From Catenulispora rubra (GTDB lineage Bacteria > Actinomycetota > Actinomycetes > Streptomycetales > Catenulisporaceae): a DNA stretch of 46,662 bases. Positions within the stretch are counted from its first letter, which is position 1, and the number at the start of each line of letters is the position of its first letter. Both the position numbers and the translations under genes were made by a program. The DNA lies in NCBI RefSeq assembly GCF_015356825.1, contig NZ_JAACYW010000062.1, forward strand, positions 1-46,662, in the 5' to 3' direction. The notes beneath the pieces are model-generated. The model worked only from the letters and a program-made list of their open reading frames with translations. It made no database searches and was not told where the DNA came from. Shown here one piece after another: positions 24,948 to 33,113 of the stretch.

Positions 24948-25886
24948 ATGACGACGCACACAGAGCGGGGCCGGCCAGCCCGGTCCCGCCCCTCCTCCGC
25001 CAGGTCGGTCCTCTCCGGCCTGGCCCCGCTGGCCTGGATCGGCCCGGCGATCGCGCTGATCGCCTTCGCCGTGCTGTGGCCGGTGGTGAAGATGGTCCAG
25101 TCCTCGACCACCCACTGGTCGCGCTACGGCGTGAACCTGGGCTCCAACGGGACGGACAACTACAACAAGCTGTTCAAGGAACAGGACCTGAACGGTGTGC
25201 TGGAGCGCACCGGGATCTGGGTGGTGGTGGTCGTCACCGCCACGATGGTGATCTCGCTGGGTGTCGCGCAGCTGTTCAACAAGAAGTTCCCGGGACGCAC
25301 CGTCGCGCGCTGGGCACTGATCGCGCCGTGGGCCGCCTCGGTGATGATGACCTCGATCATCTTCAAGTGGATGCTGTACCCCGGCTACGGGTTCATCAAC
25401 ATCATCCTGAACGACCTGGGCCTGGTGGACCGCAACAGCGCCACCGCCGACTGGCTGGGGCACTCCACCTCCGGGTTCATCTGGGAGATGGCGGTCGCGG
25501 TCTTCGTGTCGATCCCGTTCGCCAGCTACACGGTGATCGCCGGCCTGCAGACCGTCCCGGCCGAGGTCTACGAGGCGGCCAAGGTCGACGGCGCGTCCAA
25601 GGTGCGCACGTATTTCTCGGTCACGCTGCCGCTGCTGCGGCCGGCGCTGCTGGTGGCCACGGTCATCAACGTGATGAACGTGTTCAACAGCTTCCCGATC
25701 ATCTGGGAGATGACGCACGGCGGACCGGGCTACGACACCGCGACGACCACGGTCTTCATGTGGATCCTGAAGCGCCAGAACATCGGCGAGTCCGCGGCCC
25801 TGTCGGTGGTGAACTTCGCGCTGGTGATCGTGATCGTCTTCGCCTTCCTGAAGGTGAGCAAGTGGAACAGTGAGGTCGACGCATGA
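24948..25886 (+). CDS. Sugar ABC transporter permease (MalF type)
   Basis: This 312-residue inner-membrane permease starts with a basic Ser/Arg-rich head, followed by a first helix (IGPAIALIAFAVLWPVVKMV). Its EAA loop reads VYEAAKVDGASKVRTYFSVTLPLL. The later segment MTHGGPGYDTATTTVFMWILK is typical of the family. Unlike the permease at the window start, it carries no inserted domain. It begins 22 bases after the binding-protein gene and its stop overlaps the next permease (ATGA). Confidence 0.93.
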   Translation: MTTHTERGRPARSRPSSARSVLSGLAPLAWIGPAIALIAFAVLWPVVKMVQSSTTHWSRYGVNLGSNGTDNYNKLFKEQDLNGVLERTGIWVVVVVTATMVISLGVAQLFNKKFPGRTVARWALIAPWAASVMMTSIIFKWMLYPGYGFINIILNDLGLVDRNSATADWLGHSTSGFIWEMAVAVFVSIPFASYTVIAGLQTVPAEVYEAAKVDGASKVRTYFSVTLPLLRPALLVATVINVMNVFNSFPIIWEMTHGGPGYDTATTTVFMWILKRQNIGESAALSVVNFALVIVIVFAFLKVSKWNSEVDA

Positions 25887-26776
25887 CCGCAGTCACGACC
25901 TCGTCTGCGACCACCCGCGCCGACCGCGTGCCGGGCGCGCCGAAGCCGCCGCGCGGCCTGCCCGGCGTGCGGAAGATCGCGCTGATCGGCGGCGCGTACC
26001 TGATCGCGCTGATCTTCATCACCCCCTACATCGAGATGTTCCTGACCGCGCTGCGGCCGGTCAACGAGACCTCCGACCCGACGATCATCCCCAAGCACCT
26101 GCAGTGGTCGAACTTCACCACGGTGTTCTCCGGGACCTCCAGCTTCGGCACCAACATGCGCATCACCCTGGAGGTCGCCTTCGGCGCGACCCTGCTGGTG
26201 CTGCTCGTGGCGCTGCCGGCGGCGTACTACACGGCCCGCAAGAAGTTCCGCGGCCGCAAGACGTTCCTGCTGCTGGTGCTGGTCACGCAGATGTTCCAGC
26301 CCACCGCGATGGTGGTCGGCATCTACGGCGAGATGCGCGACCTGGGCGGGATCAACTCGGTCTGGGCGCTGGTGGTCGTGGACGCGGGCTTCAACCTGGC
26401 GTTCGCGGTGTGGATCCTGTCGGCCTACTTCGCGGCCATCCCGGTCGAACTGGAGCAGGCCGCGATGATCGACGGGGCCACGCGCTTCGGGGCGTTCCGG
26501 CGGGTGACGATCCCGCTGGCGATGCCGGGGATCGTCACGGCGCTGATCTTCACGTTCATCGCGGCGTGGAACGAGTTCATCGTGGCCCTGACACTGACGA
26601 CGAGTCCGGACAAGGCCCCGTTCTCGGTGGCGGTCGACAACTACATCGGGCAGTACACCGTCGACTACGGACACCTGTTCGCGAGCACGTTGATCGCGAC
26701 GATCCCGGTGATCGTGCTGTTCGGACTCATCGAGCGCAGGGTCGTCGACGGTCTGACCGCGGGGTCGATCAAGTAG
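25883..26776 (+). CDS. Sugar ABC transporter permease (MalG type)
   Basis: This 297-residue partner permease starts with a basic N-terminal head and then a first helix (IALIGGAYLIALIFITPYIEMF). Its EAA loop reads VELEQAAMIDGATRFGAFRRVTIPLAMP, and the end RRVVDGLTAGSIK is the usual MalG ending. The start ATG overlaps the preceding stop (ATGA). It is the last gene of the operon; a strong hairpin follows 34 bases later. Confidence 0.93.
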   Translation: MTAVTTSSATTRADRVPGAPKPPRGLPGVRKIALIGGAYLIALIFITPYIEMFLTALRPVNETSDPTIIPKHLQWSNFTTVFSGTSSFGTNMRITLEVAFGATLLVLLVALPAAYYTARKKFRGRKTFLLLVLVTQMFQPTAMVVGIYGEMRDLGGINSVWALVVVDAGFNLAFAVWILSAYFAAIPVELEQAAMIDGATRFGAFRRVTIPLAMPGIVTALIFTFIAAWNEFIVALTLTTSPDKAPFSVAVDNYIGQYTVDYGHLFASTLIATIPVIVLFGLIERRVVDGLTAGSIK

Positions 26777-26810
26777 CGGCTTCCGACTCCGCTTTCCGCT
26801 TTGCGGCGGG

Positions 26811-26846
26811 AGCCCGCCGACGCGTCCTGAGCTGCGTCGGCGGGCT
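26811..26846 (+). terminator. Intrinsic-type terminator of the sugar ABC operon
   Basis: Perfect 13-base arms (26811-26823 and 26834-26846) flank a 10-base loop, followed by TTCT. It lies 34 bases after the last permease stop. Confidence 0.85.
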
Positions 26847-26912
26847 TTCTGGTGTGCGGGGGAATCTACGGCGGTCGCGGCGGCCTTCTTGGTGGGGAAG
26901 GAGGAAGCCTGG

Positions 26913-27107
26913 ATGCTTGGTGTGGATGTAGCTTTCGAGCAGTTCGCTTCGTTCGCGCGCCGGTGGGCCCCGGGGATGACGGACGCCGAGCTGGAGCCGG
27001 CGCGGCGCTTCCGGGTGGCCGAGGCCGGCAAGGGCGAGTACCTGGCGCGGATCGGGGACTCGGACTCGCGGTCGAGCTTCATCCTGAGAGGGCTGGTGCG
27101 TTCGTGA
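26913..27107 (+). pseudogene. N-terminal fragment of a Crp/Fnr-type regulator
   Basis: ATG at 26913 follows an excellent ribosome site (GGAGGAAG, 7 bases). The 64 residues (FEQFASFARRWAPGMTDAELEPA..., then KGEYLARIGDSDSRSSFILRGLVRS) match the start of the cyclic-nucleotide-binding domain of Crp/Fnr regulators. The frame then stops, before the rest of the beta-roll and the HTH. Sequence of an unrelated family begins immediately after, so this is the 5' half of a gene broken by deletion or recombination. Confidence 0.7.
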
Positions 27108-27265
27108 ACGAAGCAACCGGGAACTTGGCAGAACTCTCCCGCCTCGCCGACATCGGCACGCTCACCCCACGCATCGCGGCGACACTGCCCCTGGCCTCCG
27201 CCGCAGAGGCACACCGCCGCATGCAGCGGGGTGGCGCGCTCGGGAAGCTGGTGCTGCTGCCCTGA
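27104..27265 (+). pseudogene. C-terminal fragment of a quinone oxidoreductase/zinc-type alcohol dehydrogenase
   Basis: The 53 codons read NLAELSRLADIGTLTPRIAATLPL, then ASAAEAHRRMQRGGALGKLVLLP. This is the standard C-terminal end of MDR-family NADPH:quinone oxidoreductases (substrate-loop helix, AHR..GGALGK). The Rossmann domain and N-terminus are absent. Its first codon overlaps the stop of the Crp-like fragment, so the junction lies near 27105. Confidence 0.7.
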
Positions 27266-27974
27266 CGCGCTGATGCGGGGCGAGCCTGCGCCTGCTCCGG
27301 CTGCGGGTCCTGGTGCGGGCATGTCGCCGGTCGCCTGCCCTGGCTTCGCCGGCCCCAAGTAACGCCGTGATGATCTGCGGGTGCTGATTCCGCAGATCAT
27401 CACGGTCGAAACCGGTCCCCGACAGGCCGGGGGGCAACCGGCCGGCGACCTTCTACCAGGAGGGCGGGTCCGGCGGCGGCGCGCTCGCGGAGGGCAGGAA
27501 CGCGGGCTACGCCGGGGCCGGGCCGCTTACTAGATGTATCGGCAGATCGCCCGGAGGACTTTAGGGTTCTGTCTCACTTTTTTTCGGCGCACAGCACCGC
27601 GCGACTCTTACATCAATAAACTGATTTGCCGGGTGCGCGTGACACGCTCGCCGGCGGCACCGGCAGCGGCATCGGCAGCGCGTACGGGGCCACCCGCCAG
27701 CGCCTGCCGCAGAGCTGACAGGCGCCGCTCGGCCGCGCTACTAACTAACTAACTACTTCTCGCGCCGCGCCGCCTGCTTCGCAAAGGCAATATCGGCGCT
27801 GGCCCCGGCAGCGCGTCCAGACCGCCCTCCAGCGCCCGCCTGCTTCTCGCACCGCGCCGCCTGCTTCGCCACGGCAGTATCGGTAGCGCGTCCGGACCGC
27901 CCCGCCGGCCATCCCGCCAGCACTCGCCGAGCTTGCGGACCGGCCTGCTTCTCGCGCAGCCCCGCCCCGCCCTA
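27266..27974. other. Non-coding, degenerate stretch upstream of the desaturase end
   Basis: No intact gene is visible in these 709 bases. They contain a strong hairpin (27365-27405) and a short anomalous AT-rich patch near 27565-27625 (a T7 run, TTACATCAATAAACTG) unlike the surrounding GC-rich DNA. They also contain a tetranucleotide CTAA run (27738-27755) and copies of the desaturase 3' end. The composition shift suggests decayed or imported DNA, but no insertion-sequence ends or transposase remnants were recognised. Confidence 0.6.
27365..27405. repeat. Perfect 16-bp inverted repeat (hairpin)
   Basis: Arms 27365-27380 and 27390-27405 are exactly complementary around a 9-base loop (GTGCTGATT). 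It is not beside any intact gene end. It could be an orphan terminator of the lost oxidoreductase gene, whose fragment ends 100 bases before, or a protein-binding palindrome. Confidence 0.75.
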
Positions 27975-28005
27975 CTACTTCTCGCGCCGCGCCGCCTGCT
28001 TCGCC
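27738..28005 (-). repeat. Dispersed duplicates of the desaturase 3' end
   Basis: The last 30 bases of the desaturase gene (27975-28004, encoding AKQAARREK-stop) recur exactly at 27753-27782. They recur with 2 changes at 27840-27869, and partly at 27945-27957. The first copy is preceded by a CTAA tetranucleotide run. Related spacer sequence (GGCA.TATCGG..., then GCGCGTCC.GACCGCC) follows copies 1 and 2, so a unit of about 90 bases was duplicated. Confidence 0.75.
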
Positions 28006-28955
28006 AGCAGCGCCTCGCGCCGCTCGCAGAAGCGCGTCGCGGCGGTGTCGAGGCCGTCGAGGAACTCTACCAGCTCGGTGCGGGCGATCTCGCCCTCGGC
28101 GCCGAGGTCGTCGCGCTCCAGGGCGCGGGTCTGGCGGAGGATGGGCATCAGGACCTCGTCGTGGTGGATGCGGAGGTCGTAGATGCCGGCCTTGGCGATC
28201 ATCACGGACTTGCGGCCGAAGTCCTGCAGGCCCGAGCCGGGCATCTGGAACTGCTGGACCACGTTCGCCACGGCGCGCATGGTCTGGTCCGGGTCGAGCT
28301 CGAAGGCCGCGCCGAGCAGGTTGCGGTAGAAGACCATGTGCAGGTTCTCGTCCTGCGCGACGCGGGCCAGCAGGCGCTCGCAGTCCGGGTCCTGGGACAC
28401 CTTGCCGGTGTTGCGGTGCGCGATGCGGGTCGCCAGTTCCTGGAAGCTCACGTAGGCGACCGAGTGCACGGCGTCGTAGCTGTCCGGCTGGGCGTAGCCG
28501 TTCGACATGTGCGTCATGCGATCGCGCTCCAGCGCCACCGGGTCGACGGCGCGGGTGGTCACCAGGTAGTCGCGGATCGCGATGCCGTGCCGGCCCTCCT
28601 CGGCGGTCCAGCGGTGCACCCAGGTGCCCCAGGCGCCGTCCTGGCCGAACTGCACCGCGATCGCGCGGTGGTAGCTGGGCAGGTTGTCCTCGGTCATCAG
28701 GTTCAGGATCAGGCTGGTGCGCGCGATCTCCGGGATCCGGGACTGGTCAGGGCTCCAGGCCTTGCCCCCCAGGACGCCGTCGAAGTTCTCGCCCTCGCTC
28801 CACGGGACGTACTCGTGTGGGAACCACTCCTTGGCCGTGGACAGATGCCGGTTCAGGTTGGTCTCCACCACCTGCTCCAGCTCGCTGAGCAGGGCCGCCT
28901 CTGACATGGCGTTCGTCGGGCGGGCGCTCTGCCGGGGCAGGTCGGTGACGGTCAT
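27975..28955 (-). CDS. Acyl-ACP desaturase (ferritin-like diiron enzyme)
   Basis: This 326-residue soluble desaturase introduces a double bond into acyl carrier protein-bound fatty acids. Diiron ligands are visible in the first pair (TEDNLPSYHR, then TAEEGRHG) and the second pair (VSFQELATRIAHRN, then AQDENLHM), as in plant stearoyl-ACP and mycobacterial DesA enzymes. The N-terminal TVTDLPRQSAR is a short unstructured tail and the C-terminus is basic (AKQAARREK). It would need ferredoxin; none is nearby. It lies downstream of the FadE/FadE/FadD operon on the same strand, but the 193-base gap with palindromes suggests its own promoter. Confidence 0.92.
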   Translation of the reverse strand: MTVTDLPRQSARPTNAMSEAALLSELEQVVETNLNRHLSTAKEWFPHEYVPWSEGENFDGVLGGKAWSPDQSRIPEIARTSLILNLMTEDNLPSYHRAIAVQFGQDGAWGTWVHRWTAEEGRHGIAIRDYLVTTRAVDPVALERDRMTHMSNGYAQPDSYDAVHSVAYVSFQELATRIAHRNTGKVSQDPDCERLLARVAQDENLHMVFYRNLLGAAFELDPDQTMRAVANVVQQFQMPGSGLQDFGRKSVMIAKAGIYDLRIHHDEVLMPILRQTRALERDDLGAEGEIARTELVEFLDGLDTAATRFCERREALLAKQAARREK

Positions 28956-29005
28956 GGGGAGGGCTCCTACACGCTCAGGCCTGGGGAAGCGGCCTTGGGG
29001 GACCG

Positions 29006-29062
29006 ACCTACGGACCCGAAACTTACGGGTTCGTAGGTTACGTTAGCGTAAGTAGCGTAAGT
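29006..29062 (-). promoter_or_regulatory. Palindromes upstream of the desaturase gene (candidate operator)
   Basis: A 13-base-arm imperfect palindrome spans 29006-29038 (ACCTACGGACCCG/CGGGTTCGTAGGT, one mismatch, 7-base centre). Next to it are TTACG-TTAG-CGTAA (29039-29051) and an exact 9-base tandem repeat AGCGTAAGT (29045-29053, 29054-29062). The cluster lies 51-107 bases before the desaturase ATG. A TetR-type lipid regulator is a plausible binder, but no known consensus was matched. Confidence 0.6.
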
Positions 29063-29148
29063 CACCGGGTCGGCAAAGGTCCAGTGGTGGGAGCCGACGG
29101 AGGCGTCAACTGAATTCCGGCGCAAGAGCTTTTCGTATGACCCGCGTC

Positions 29149-30771
29149 TCATTTTCCGTCGCGGGCCGCTTCGGTGACCAGCTCTTTCGCCCAAGGGTAG
29201 TCGGGTTTGCCGCTGGGTGAACGGCGGATATGCGACACCCGCACCAGCAGGCGGGGCACCTTGTAACCGGAAAGTCTGCCACGGCAGAACTCCTCCAGCT
29301 CGCCGTCCGTCGGGGCGTCGTCCCCCTCCGATCGCGGCTGGATGACGGCGGCCACCCGGCTCCCGAACCGCTCGTCCGGCGCCCCGGCGACGATCGCGTC
29401 GAAGACCCCCGGGTGCGACTTCAGCACCGCCTCGACCTCCTCGGGGAACACCTTCTCCCCGCCGGTGTTGATGCACTGCGACCCGCGTCCGAGCACCGAG
29501 ACGGAACCGTCCGCCTCCAGCGTCCCCATGTCCCCGAGCAGGACCCACCGGCGGCCGTCGTGCTCGAAGAACGTCTCGGCGGTCTTCGCGGGGTCGTTGT
29601 AGTACCCCAGCGGCACGTTGCCGTGCTGCGCCACCCGCCCGACCCGGCCGTCGCCCGGCGTGGCCGGCCGGTGCTCCTCGTCCAGGAACACCGTGGTGCG
29701 CTCGTTGACGGTGAAGCGCATCCCGCCGGCCGGACCGCTGCCCGGGGCGGCATCGCCGTTGAAGCCGCTCTCCGTGGAGCCGAAGTTGTCGCGGATCAGC
29801 ACGTTCGGCAGCTGCGCCTGGAGCTGTTCGCGCACCGCCTCGGACAGGATCGCGCCGGCCGAGCTGAGCACGAACAGGCTGCTGACGTCGGTCCCGGCCA
29901 GCGGCCCGGCCAGCGCCTCGGCCAGGGGACGGCCCATCGCGTCGCCGACCATGGAGATGACGTTCGCCTTCTCCTGCTCGACGGTGCGCAGCACCTCGTG
30001 CGCGTCGAACTTCCGGTTCAGGACCACCTTCTGGCCCATGTTGAAGCTGATGAAGGTGGCGAGCTGCGCGGCGCCGTGCATGAGCGGGGCTATAGGGAAC
30101 GTCGCCATCTGGCCCGCCGCAGGGTCGATACCGTCGGCGATCTCCGACGGGTCCTTCATGGGTTCGCCGTAAGGGCGTCCCCCCGCCATGCCCGCATAGA
30201 AGATGTCCTCATGGCGCCACATGACGCCCTTGGGCATCCCTGTGGTTCCGCCGGTATAGATGATGTAGAGGTCGTCTGCAGAGCGTTCTCCATGGGGGAG
30301 TAGTCCGTCGCGCTCTTCGGACTCCTCACGTATGGCGTCCTCATAAGTGACAGAGGGCAGATCCTCTATAGCGCCGCCGACGGAGACGATCGTCTTGAGC
30401 TTCGGGGAGTCGCCAGCGACCTCCCGCACCCGATCGCCGAACTCCGCGTCCACTACTACGGCGACCAGATCGGCGTCCTTGTAGAGGTAGCGGAGTTCGT
30501 CGGCCACATAGCGGTAGTTGATGTTGATCGGTACCGCACGGATCTTCAGGCAGCCCAACACGGCCACCACGTACTCCGACCCGTTGTACATGTGCATTCC
30601 GACGTGGTCGCCCACCCCGACGCCCCGCGCCAGCAGGAAGTGCGCCACCCGGTTCGCCTCGCGGTCCAGGTCCCGGTACGTCCATCGCCGCACGCCGGGG
30701 ATGACCAGGGCCTCCTTCTCCGGGATCTTGTCGACGACGCTCTCGAACAGGTCCGCGAGGTTGAACTGCAT
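29149..30771 (-). CDS. Acyl-CoA synthetase (FadD type, steroid/fatty-acid ligase-like)
   Basis: This 540-residue adenylate-forming enzyme activates a carboxylic acid to its CoA thioester using ATP. The A3 phosphate loop is YTGGTTGMPKGV, A5 is NFGSTESGFNG, A7/A8 are LLGDMG and INTGGEKVFPEEVE, and the A10 region is LSGYKVPRLL with catalytic Lys in SGKPDYPWAK. The N-terminus (FNLADLFESVVDKIPEKEALV) and ININYRYVADELRYLYKDAD resemble the FadD19/FadD17 class used on sterol side chains in mycobacteria. It starts 13 bases after the upstream acyl-CoA dehydrogenase stop, the third gene of the operon. The exact substrate is not decidable. Confidence 0.92.
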   Translation of the reverse strand: MQFNLADLFESVVDKIPEKEALVIPGVRRWTYRDLDREANRVAHFLLARGVGVGDHVGMHMYNGSEYVVAVLGCLKIRAVPININYRYVADELRYLYKDADLVAVVVDAEFGDRVREVAGDSPKLKTIVSVGGAIEDLPSVTYEDAIREESEERDGLLPHGERSADDLYIIYTGGTTGMPKGVMWRHEDIFYAGMAGGRPYGEPMKDPSEIADGIDPAAGQMATFPIAPLMHGAAQLATFISFNMGQKVVLNRKFDAHEVLRTVEQEKANVISMVGDAMGRPLAEALAGPLAGTDVSSLFVLSSAGAILSEAVREQLQAQLPNVLIRDNFGSTESGFNGDAAPGSGPAGGMRFTVNERTTVFLDEEHRPATPGDGRVGRVAQHGNVPLGYYNDPAKTAETFFEHDGRRWVLLGDMGTLEADGSVSVLGRGSQCINTGGEKVFPEEVEAVLKSHPGVFDAIVAGAPDERFGSRVAAVIQPRSEGDDAPTDGELEEFCRGRLSGYKVPRLLVRVSHIRRSPSGKPDYPWAKELVTEAARDGK

Positions 30772-30784
30772 GGGGAGGGGTCCT

Positions 30785-31906
30785 TTACTCTGCCAGGTGT
30801 GCGCCGATGCGGAGGAGCTGCCGGGTGGCGGTGCCGAGGGTTTGCTCGATCTGCTGTCCCCGGACGAAGTAGCGGTGCAGCGGGTAGTCCGTGTCCACGC
30901 CGATGCCGCCGTGCAGATGCTGCGCGGCGTGTAGGACGCGGGAGCCGGCGTCTCCTGCGTGGAACTTCGCTATAGCGACGTCTGCAGAGGCCTCTCCAGG
31001 GGTGGAAGCGTTGCCTCCACGCGCGGCGTCGTCCATGAGCCACGCGGCGTGCAGCATGCACAGGCGGAGGGCTTCGGCACTGATGAAGGCGTCGGCGGCG
31101 CGCTGGGCCACGGCCTGGAAGGAAGCGATCGGCTCGCCGAACTGCTTGCGGGTGCTGGTGTAGCGCGCGGTCATGGCGACTGCTTCCGTACACACGCCAG
31201 AGGCCTCTGCGGCGTAGGCGATAGTGCCCAGATCCCGGAGCCAGTCGAGAGCCTCTGCGCCGCGCGCCAGAAGCGCCTCTTGAGGAACAGTTACGGCGTC
31301 TAGTTCCAGCTCTGCGTAGGGCTGCCGTCCGGTGGCCAATAGCGGCGTCACCTTAAGGGCGGAGCGCGGGACGACGAACAGCGCGGGCGCGTCGTCGAGG
31401 GCTGCCGGGATGAGGACGACGTCGGCCACGTCCCCGTACGGGACCATGGTCTTGGCCCCGTCCAGTACAAAGGTGTCGCCGTCGCTACGGCGCGCAGTTG
31501 TGGTGAGGGAGTCGGGTTCTCCAGGCTCTTCCAAAGCGGCGGTCGCCAGCTTGGCTCCGGAGGCGACGTCGGCGAGCAGGTCCTCGTGGCCGCCGAAGCG
31601 CGCCAGGGGAAGGGCTCCGAGGGCGATCGCCGCCACGACGGGGACGTAGGCCGTGTGCTTTCCGGCGGTTTCCGCGAGGAGTGCCAGGCCCATGATGCCC
31701 AGGTCGCCGTCGGCGGGGAGCAGCGCGGTGACGGCTCCGGCGGCGGTGAGTGCGTGCCAGGTTTGCGCGTCGTGCACGGAGCCGATCCCGCTGCCGCGCG
31801 CGTCCTTCTCCAGCTCGGCCAAGCGCTCGTGGCCGCAGTGGTCGGCGAGGATCCGGTCGACGAGGTCGATCAGGGCCCGCTGTTCCTCGGTCAGCTCGAA
31901 ATCCAT
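30785..31906 (-). CDS. Acyl-CoA dehydrogenase, small partner subunit (FadE27-like)
   Basis: This 373-residue flavin enzyme subunit has the family outline (MDFELTEEQRALIDLVDRI; YTSTRKQFGEPIASFQAVAQRAAD; LHGGIGVDTDYPLHRYF). The normal C-terminal catalytic Glu position is lost: where typical enzymes read YEGT, it has TLGTAT. In mycobacterial ChsE-type complexes two unlike subunits form an alpha2beta2 enzyme with only half the usual active sites. The adjacent larger subunit, 9 bases upstream in the same operon, suggests the same here. Confidence 0.9.
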   Translation of the reverse strand: MDFELTEEQRALIDLVDRILADHCGHERLAELEKDARGSGIGSVHDAQTWHALTAAGAVTALLPADGDLGIMGLALLAETAGKHTAYVPVVAAIALGALPLARFGGHEDLLADVASGAKLATAALEEPGEPDSLTTTARRSDGDTFVLDGAKTMVPYGDVADVVLIPAALDDAPALFVVPRSALKVTPLLATGRQPYAELELDAVTVPQEALLARGAEALDWLRDLGTIAYAAEASGVCTEAVAMTARYTSTRKQFGEPIASFQAVAQRAADAFISAEALRLCMLHAAWLMDDAARGGNASTPGEASADVAIAKFHAGDAGSRVLHAAQHLHGGIGVDTDYPLHRYFVRGQQIEQTLGTATRQLLRIGAHLAE

Positions 31907-31915
31907 GGCGGGCTC

Positions 31916-33106
31916 CTAGTGGCGGGGGATGCGGGGCATGTTGAGCCCGAACAGGGCGATCAGGTCGCGCTGGATCTCGTTGGTGCCGCCGCCGAAGGTG
32001 AGGATCGGGACGCCGCGATAGGCGCGTTCGACGCGGCCGGCGAGCAGGGCGCCGGGGGACTCCTTCTTCAGCGCGCCGGCCGCGCCGAGGACTTCCAGGA
32101 GCAGGCCGTACGCCTCGCAGTAGAGCTCGGTGCCCCAGACCTTGGTCGCGGAGGCGTCGGCGACGTCCAGTTCCGCGGAGGCGGCGACCTTCCAGTTGAA
32201 CAGGCGCAGCGCGGCGAGCTTGGCCTGGATGCGGGCCAGGTGGACGCGGACCCACTCGCGGTCGATGACGCGGGTGCCGTCGGCGAGCTTGGTCTGCCGG
32301 GCCCACTCCACGACCTCGGTGAAGGGGCGCTCCAGGGATCCGGAGGAGCACAGCGCGACGCGCTCGTGGTTGAGCTGCGTGGTGATGACGCGCCAGCCCT
32401 CGCCGGGCTCGCCGATGACGTTCTCCGCCGGGACGCGCAGGTCGGTGTAGTAGGTGGCGTAGGTGGAGGCCTCGCCGATGGTGTGGATCGGGGTGTAGCT
32501 GAAGCCCGGGTCCGAGGTCGGGACCATCAGGATCGAGATGCCCTTGTGCTTCTTGCCGGTGCGCTCGGGCGCCCCGGGGTCGGTGCGGCAGGCGAGCCAG
32601 ACGTAGTCGGCGTGGTCGGAGAGCGAGGTGAAGATCTTCTGGCCGTTGACGACGTAGTGCTTCCCGTCGGGCTCCAGGACGGCGCGCGTCTTCAGGCTGG
32701 CCAGGTCGGTCCCGGAGTCCGGCTCGGAGTAGCCGATCGCGAACATGCACTCGCCGGCGAGGATCCGCGGAAGGATCTCCGTCTTCTGCTTGTCGGTGCC
32801 GAAGCGCATGATGGCCGGCCCCACGGCGTTGATGGTGAGGAACGGCACCGGCGCGCCCGCGCGCTGGGCCTCGTCGAAGAACACGAACTGCTCGACGGGC
32901 GTGAACCCCTGGCCGCCGTACTCCTCGGGCCACCCGACGCCCAGCCACCCGTCCCGGCCCATCCGCCGCACCGCCTCCCGGCTGCGCGGCCCGCCGAACT
33001 CGCCGCCGGACATCTCCTCGGCGACCTCGGGGGTGACCAGCTCGGTGAAGTAGGAGCGGAGTGTGTCGCGCAGCTGCGCCTGCGCCTCGGTGTACGCGAT
33101 CCGCAT
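31916..33106 (-). CDS. Acyl-CoA dehydrogenase, large partner subunit (FadE26-like)
   Basis: This 396-residue protein starts MRIAYTEAQAQLRDTLRSYF and includes MGRDGWLGVGWPEEYGGQGF and GYSEPDSGTDLASL, the FAD/substrate motifs. The canonical Glu of YEGT is replaced (FGGGTNEIQRD), as in FadE26-type enzymes. A Glu in QLNHERVAL lies where isovaleryl-CoA dehydrogenase keeps its base and could serve instead. First gene of the operon FadE/FadE/FadD, the same order as Rv3504-Rv3505-Rv3506 (cholesterol side-chain genes) as I recall it. No Shine-Dalgarno precedes the ATG; a promoter with a KstR-like box ends just before it, so the mRNA is probably leaderless. Confidence 0.92.
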   Translation of the reverse strand: MRIAYTEAQAQLRDTLRSYFTELVTPEVAEEMSGGEFGGPRSREAVRRMGRDGWLGVGWPEEYGGQGFTPVEQFVFFDEAQRAGAPVPFLTINAVGPAIMRFGTDKQKTEILPRILAGECMFAIGYSEPDSGTDLASLKTRAVLEPDGKHYVVNGQKIFTSLSDHADYVWLACRTDPGAPERTGKKHKGISILMVPTSDPGFSYTPIHTIGEASTYATYYTDLRVPAENVIGEPGEGWRVITTQLNHERVALCSSGSLERPFTEVVEWARQTKLADGTRVIDREWVRVHLARIQAKLAALRLFNWKVAASAELDVADASATKVWGTELYCEAYGLLLEVLGAAGALKKESPGALLAGRVERAYRGVPILTFGGGTNEIQRDLIALFGLNMPRIPRH

Positions 33107-33113
33107 GAGGTGA

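Noticed and set aside
26852..27103. N-terminal part of a longer frame including the oxidoreductase fragment
   Set aside because: It overlaps the Crp-like fragment in another frame, which has the better ribosome site and recognisable family residues; the extension is Gly/Arg noise.
27565..27625. AT-rich patch as insertion-sequence end
   Set aside because: No matching inverted end, target duplication or transposase remnant could be found nearby; kept only as a composition anomaly.
27738..28005. Possible CRISPR array in the repeated segment
   Set aside because: The repeats are copies of a gene end with irregular spacing and no unique equal-length spacers, and no cas genes are present.
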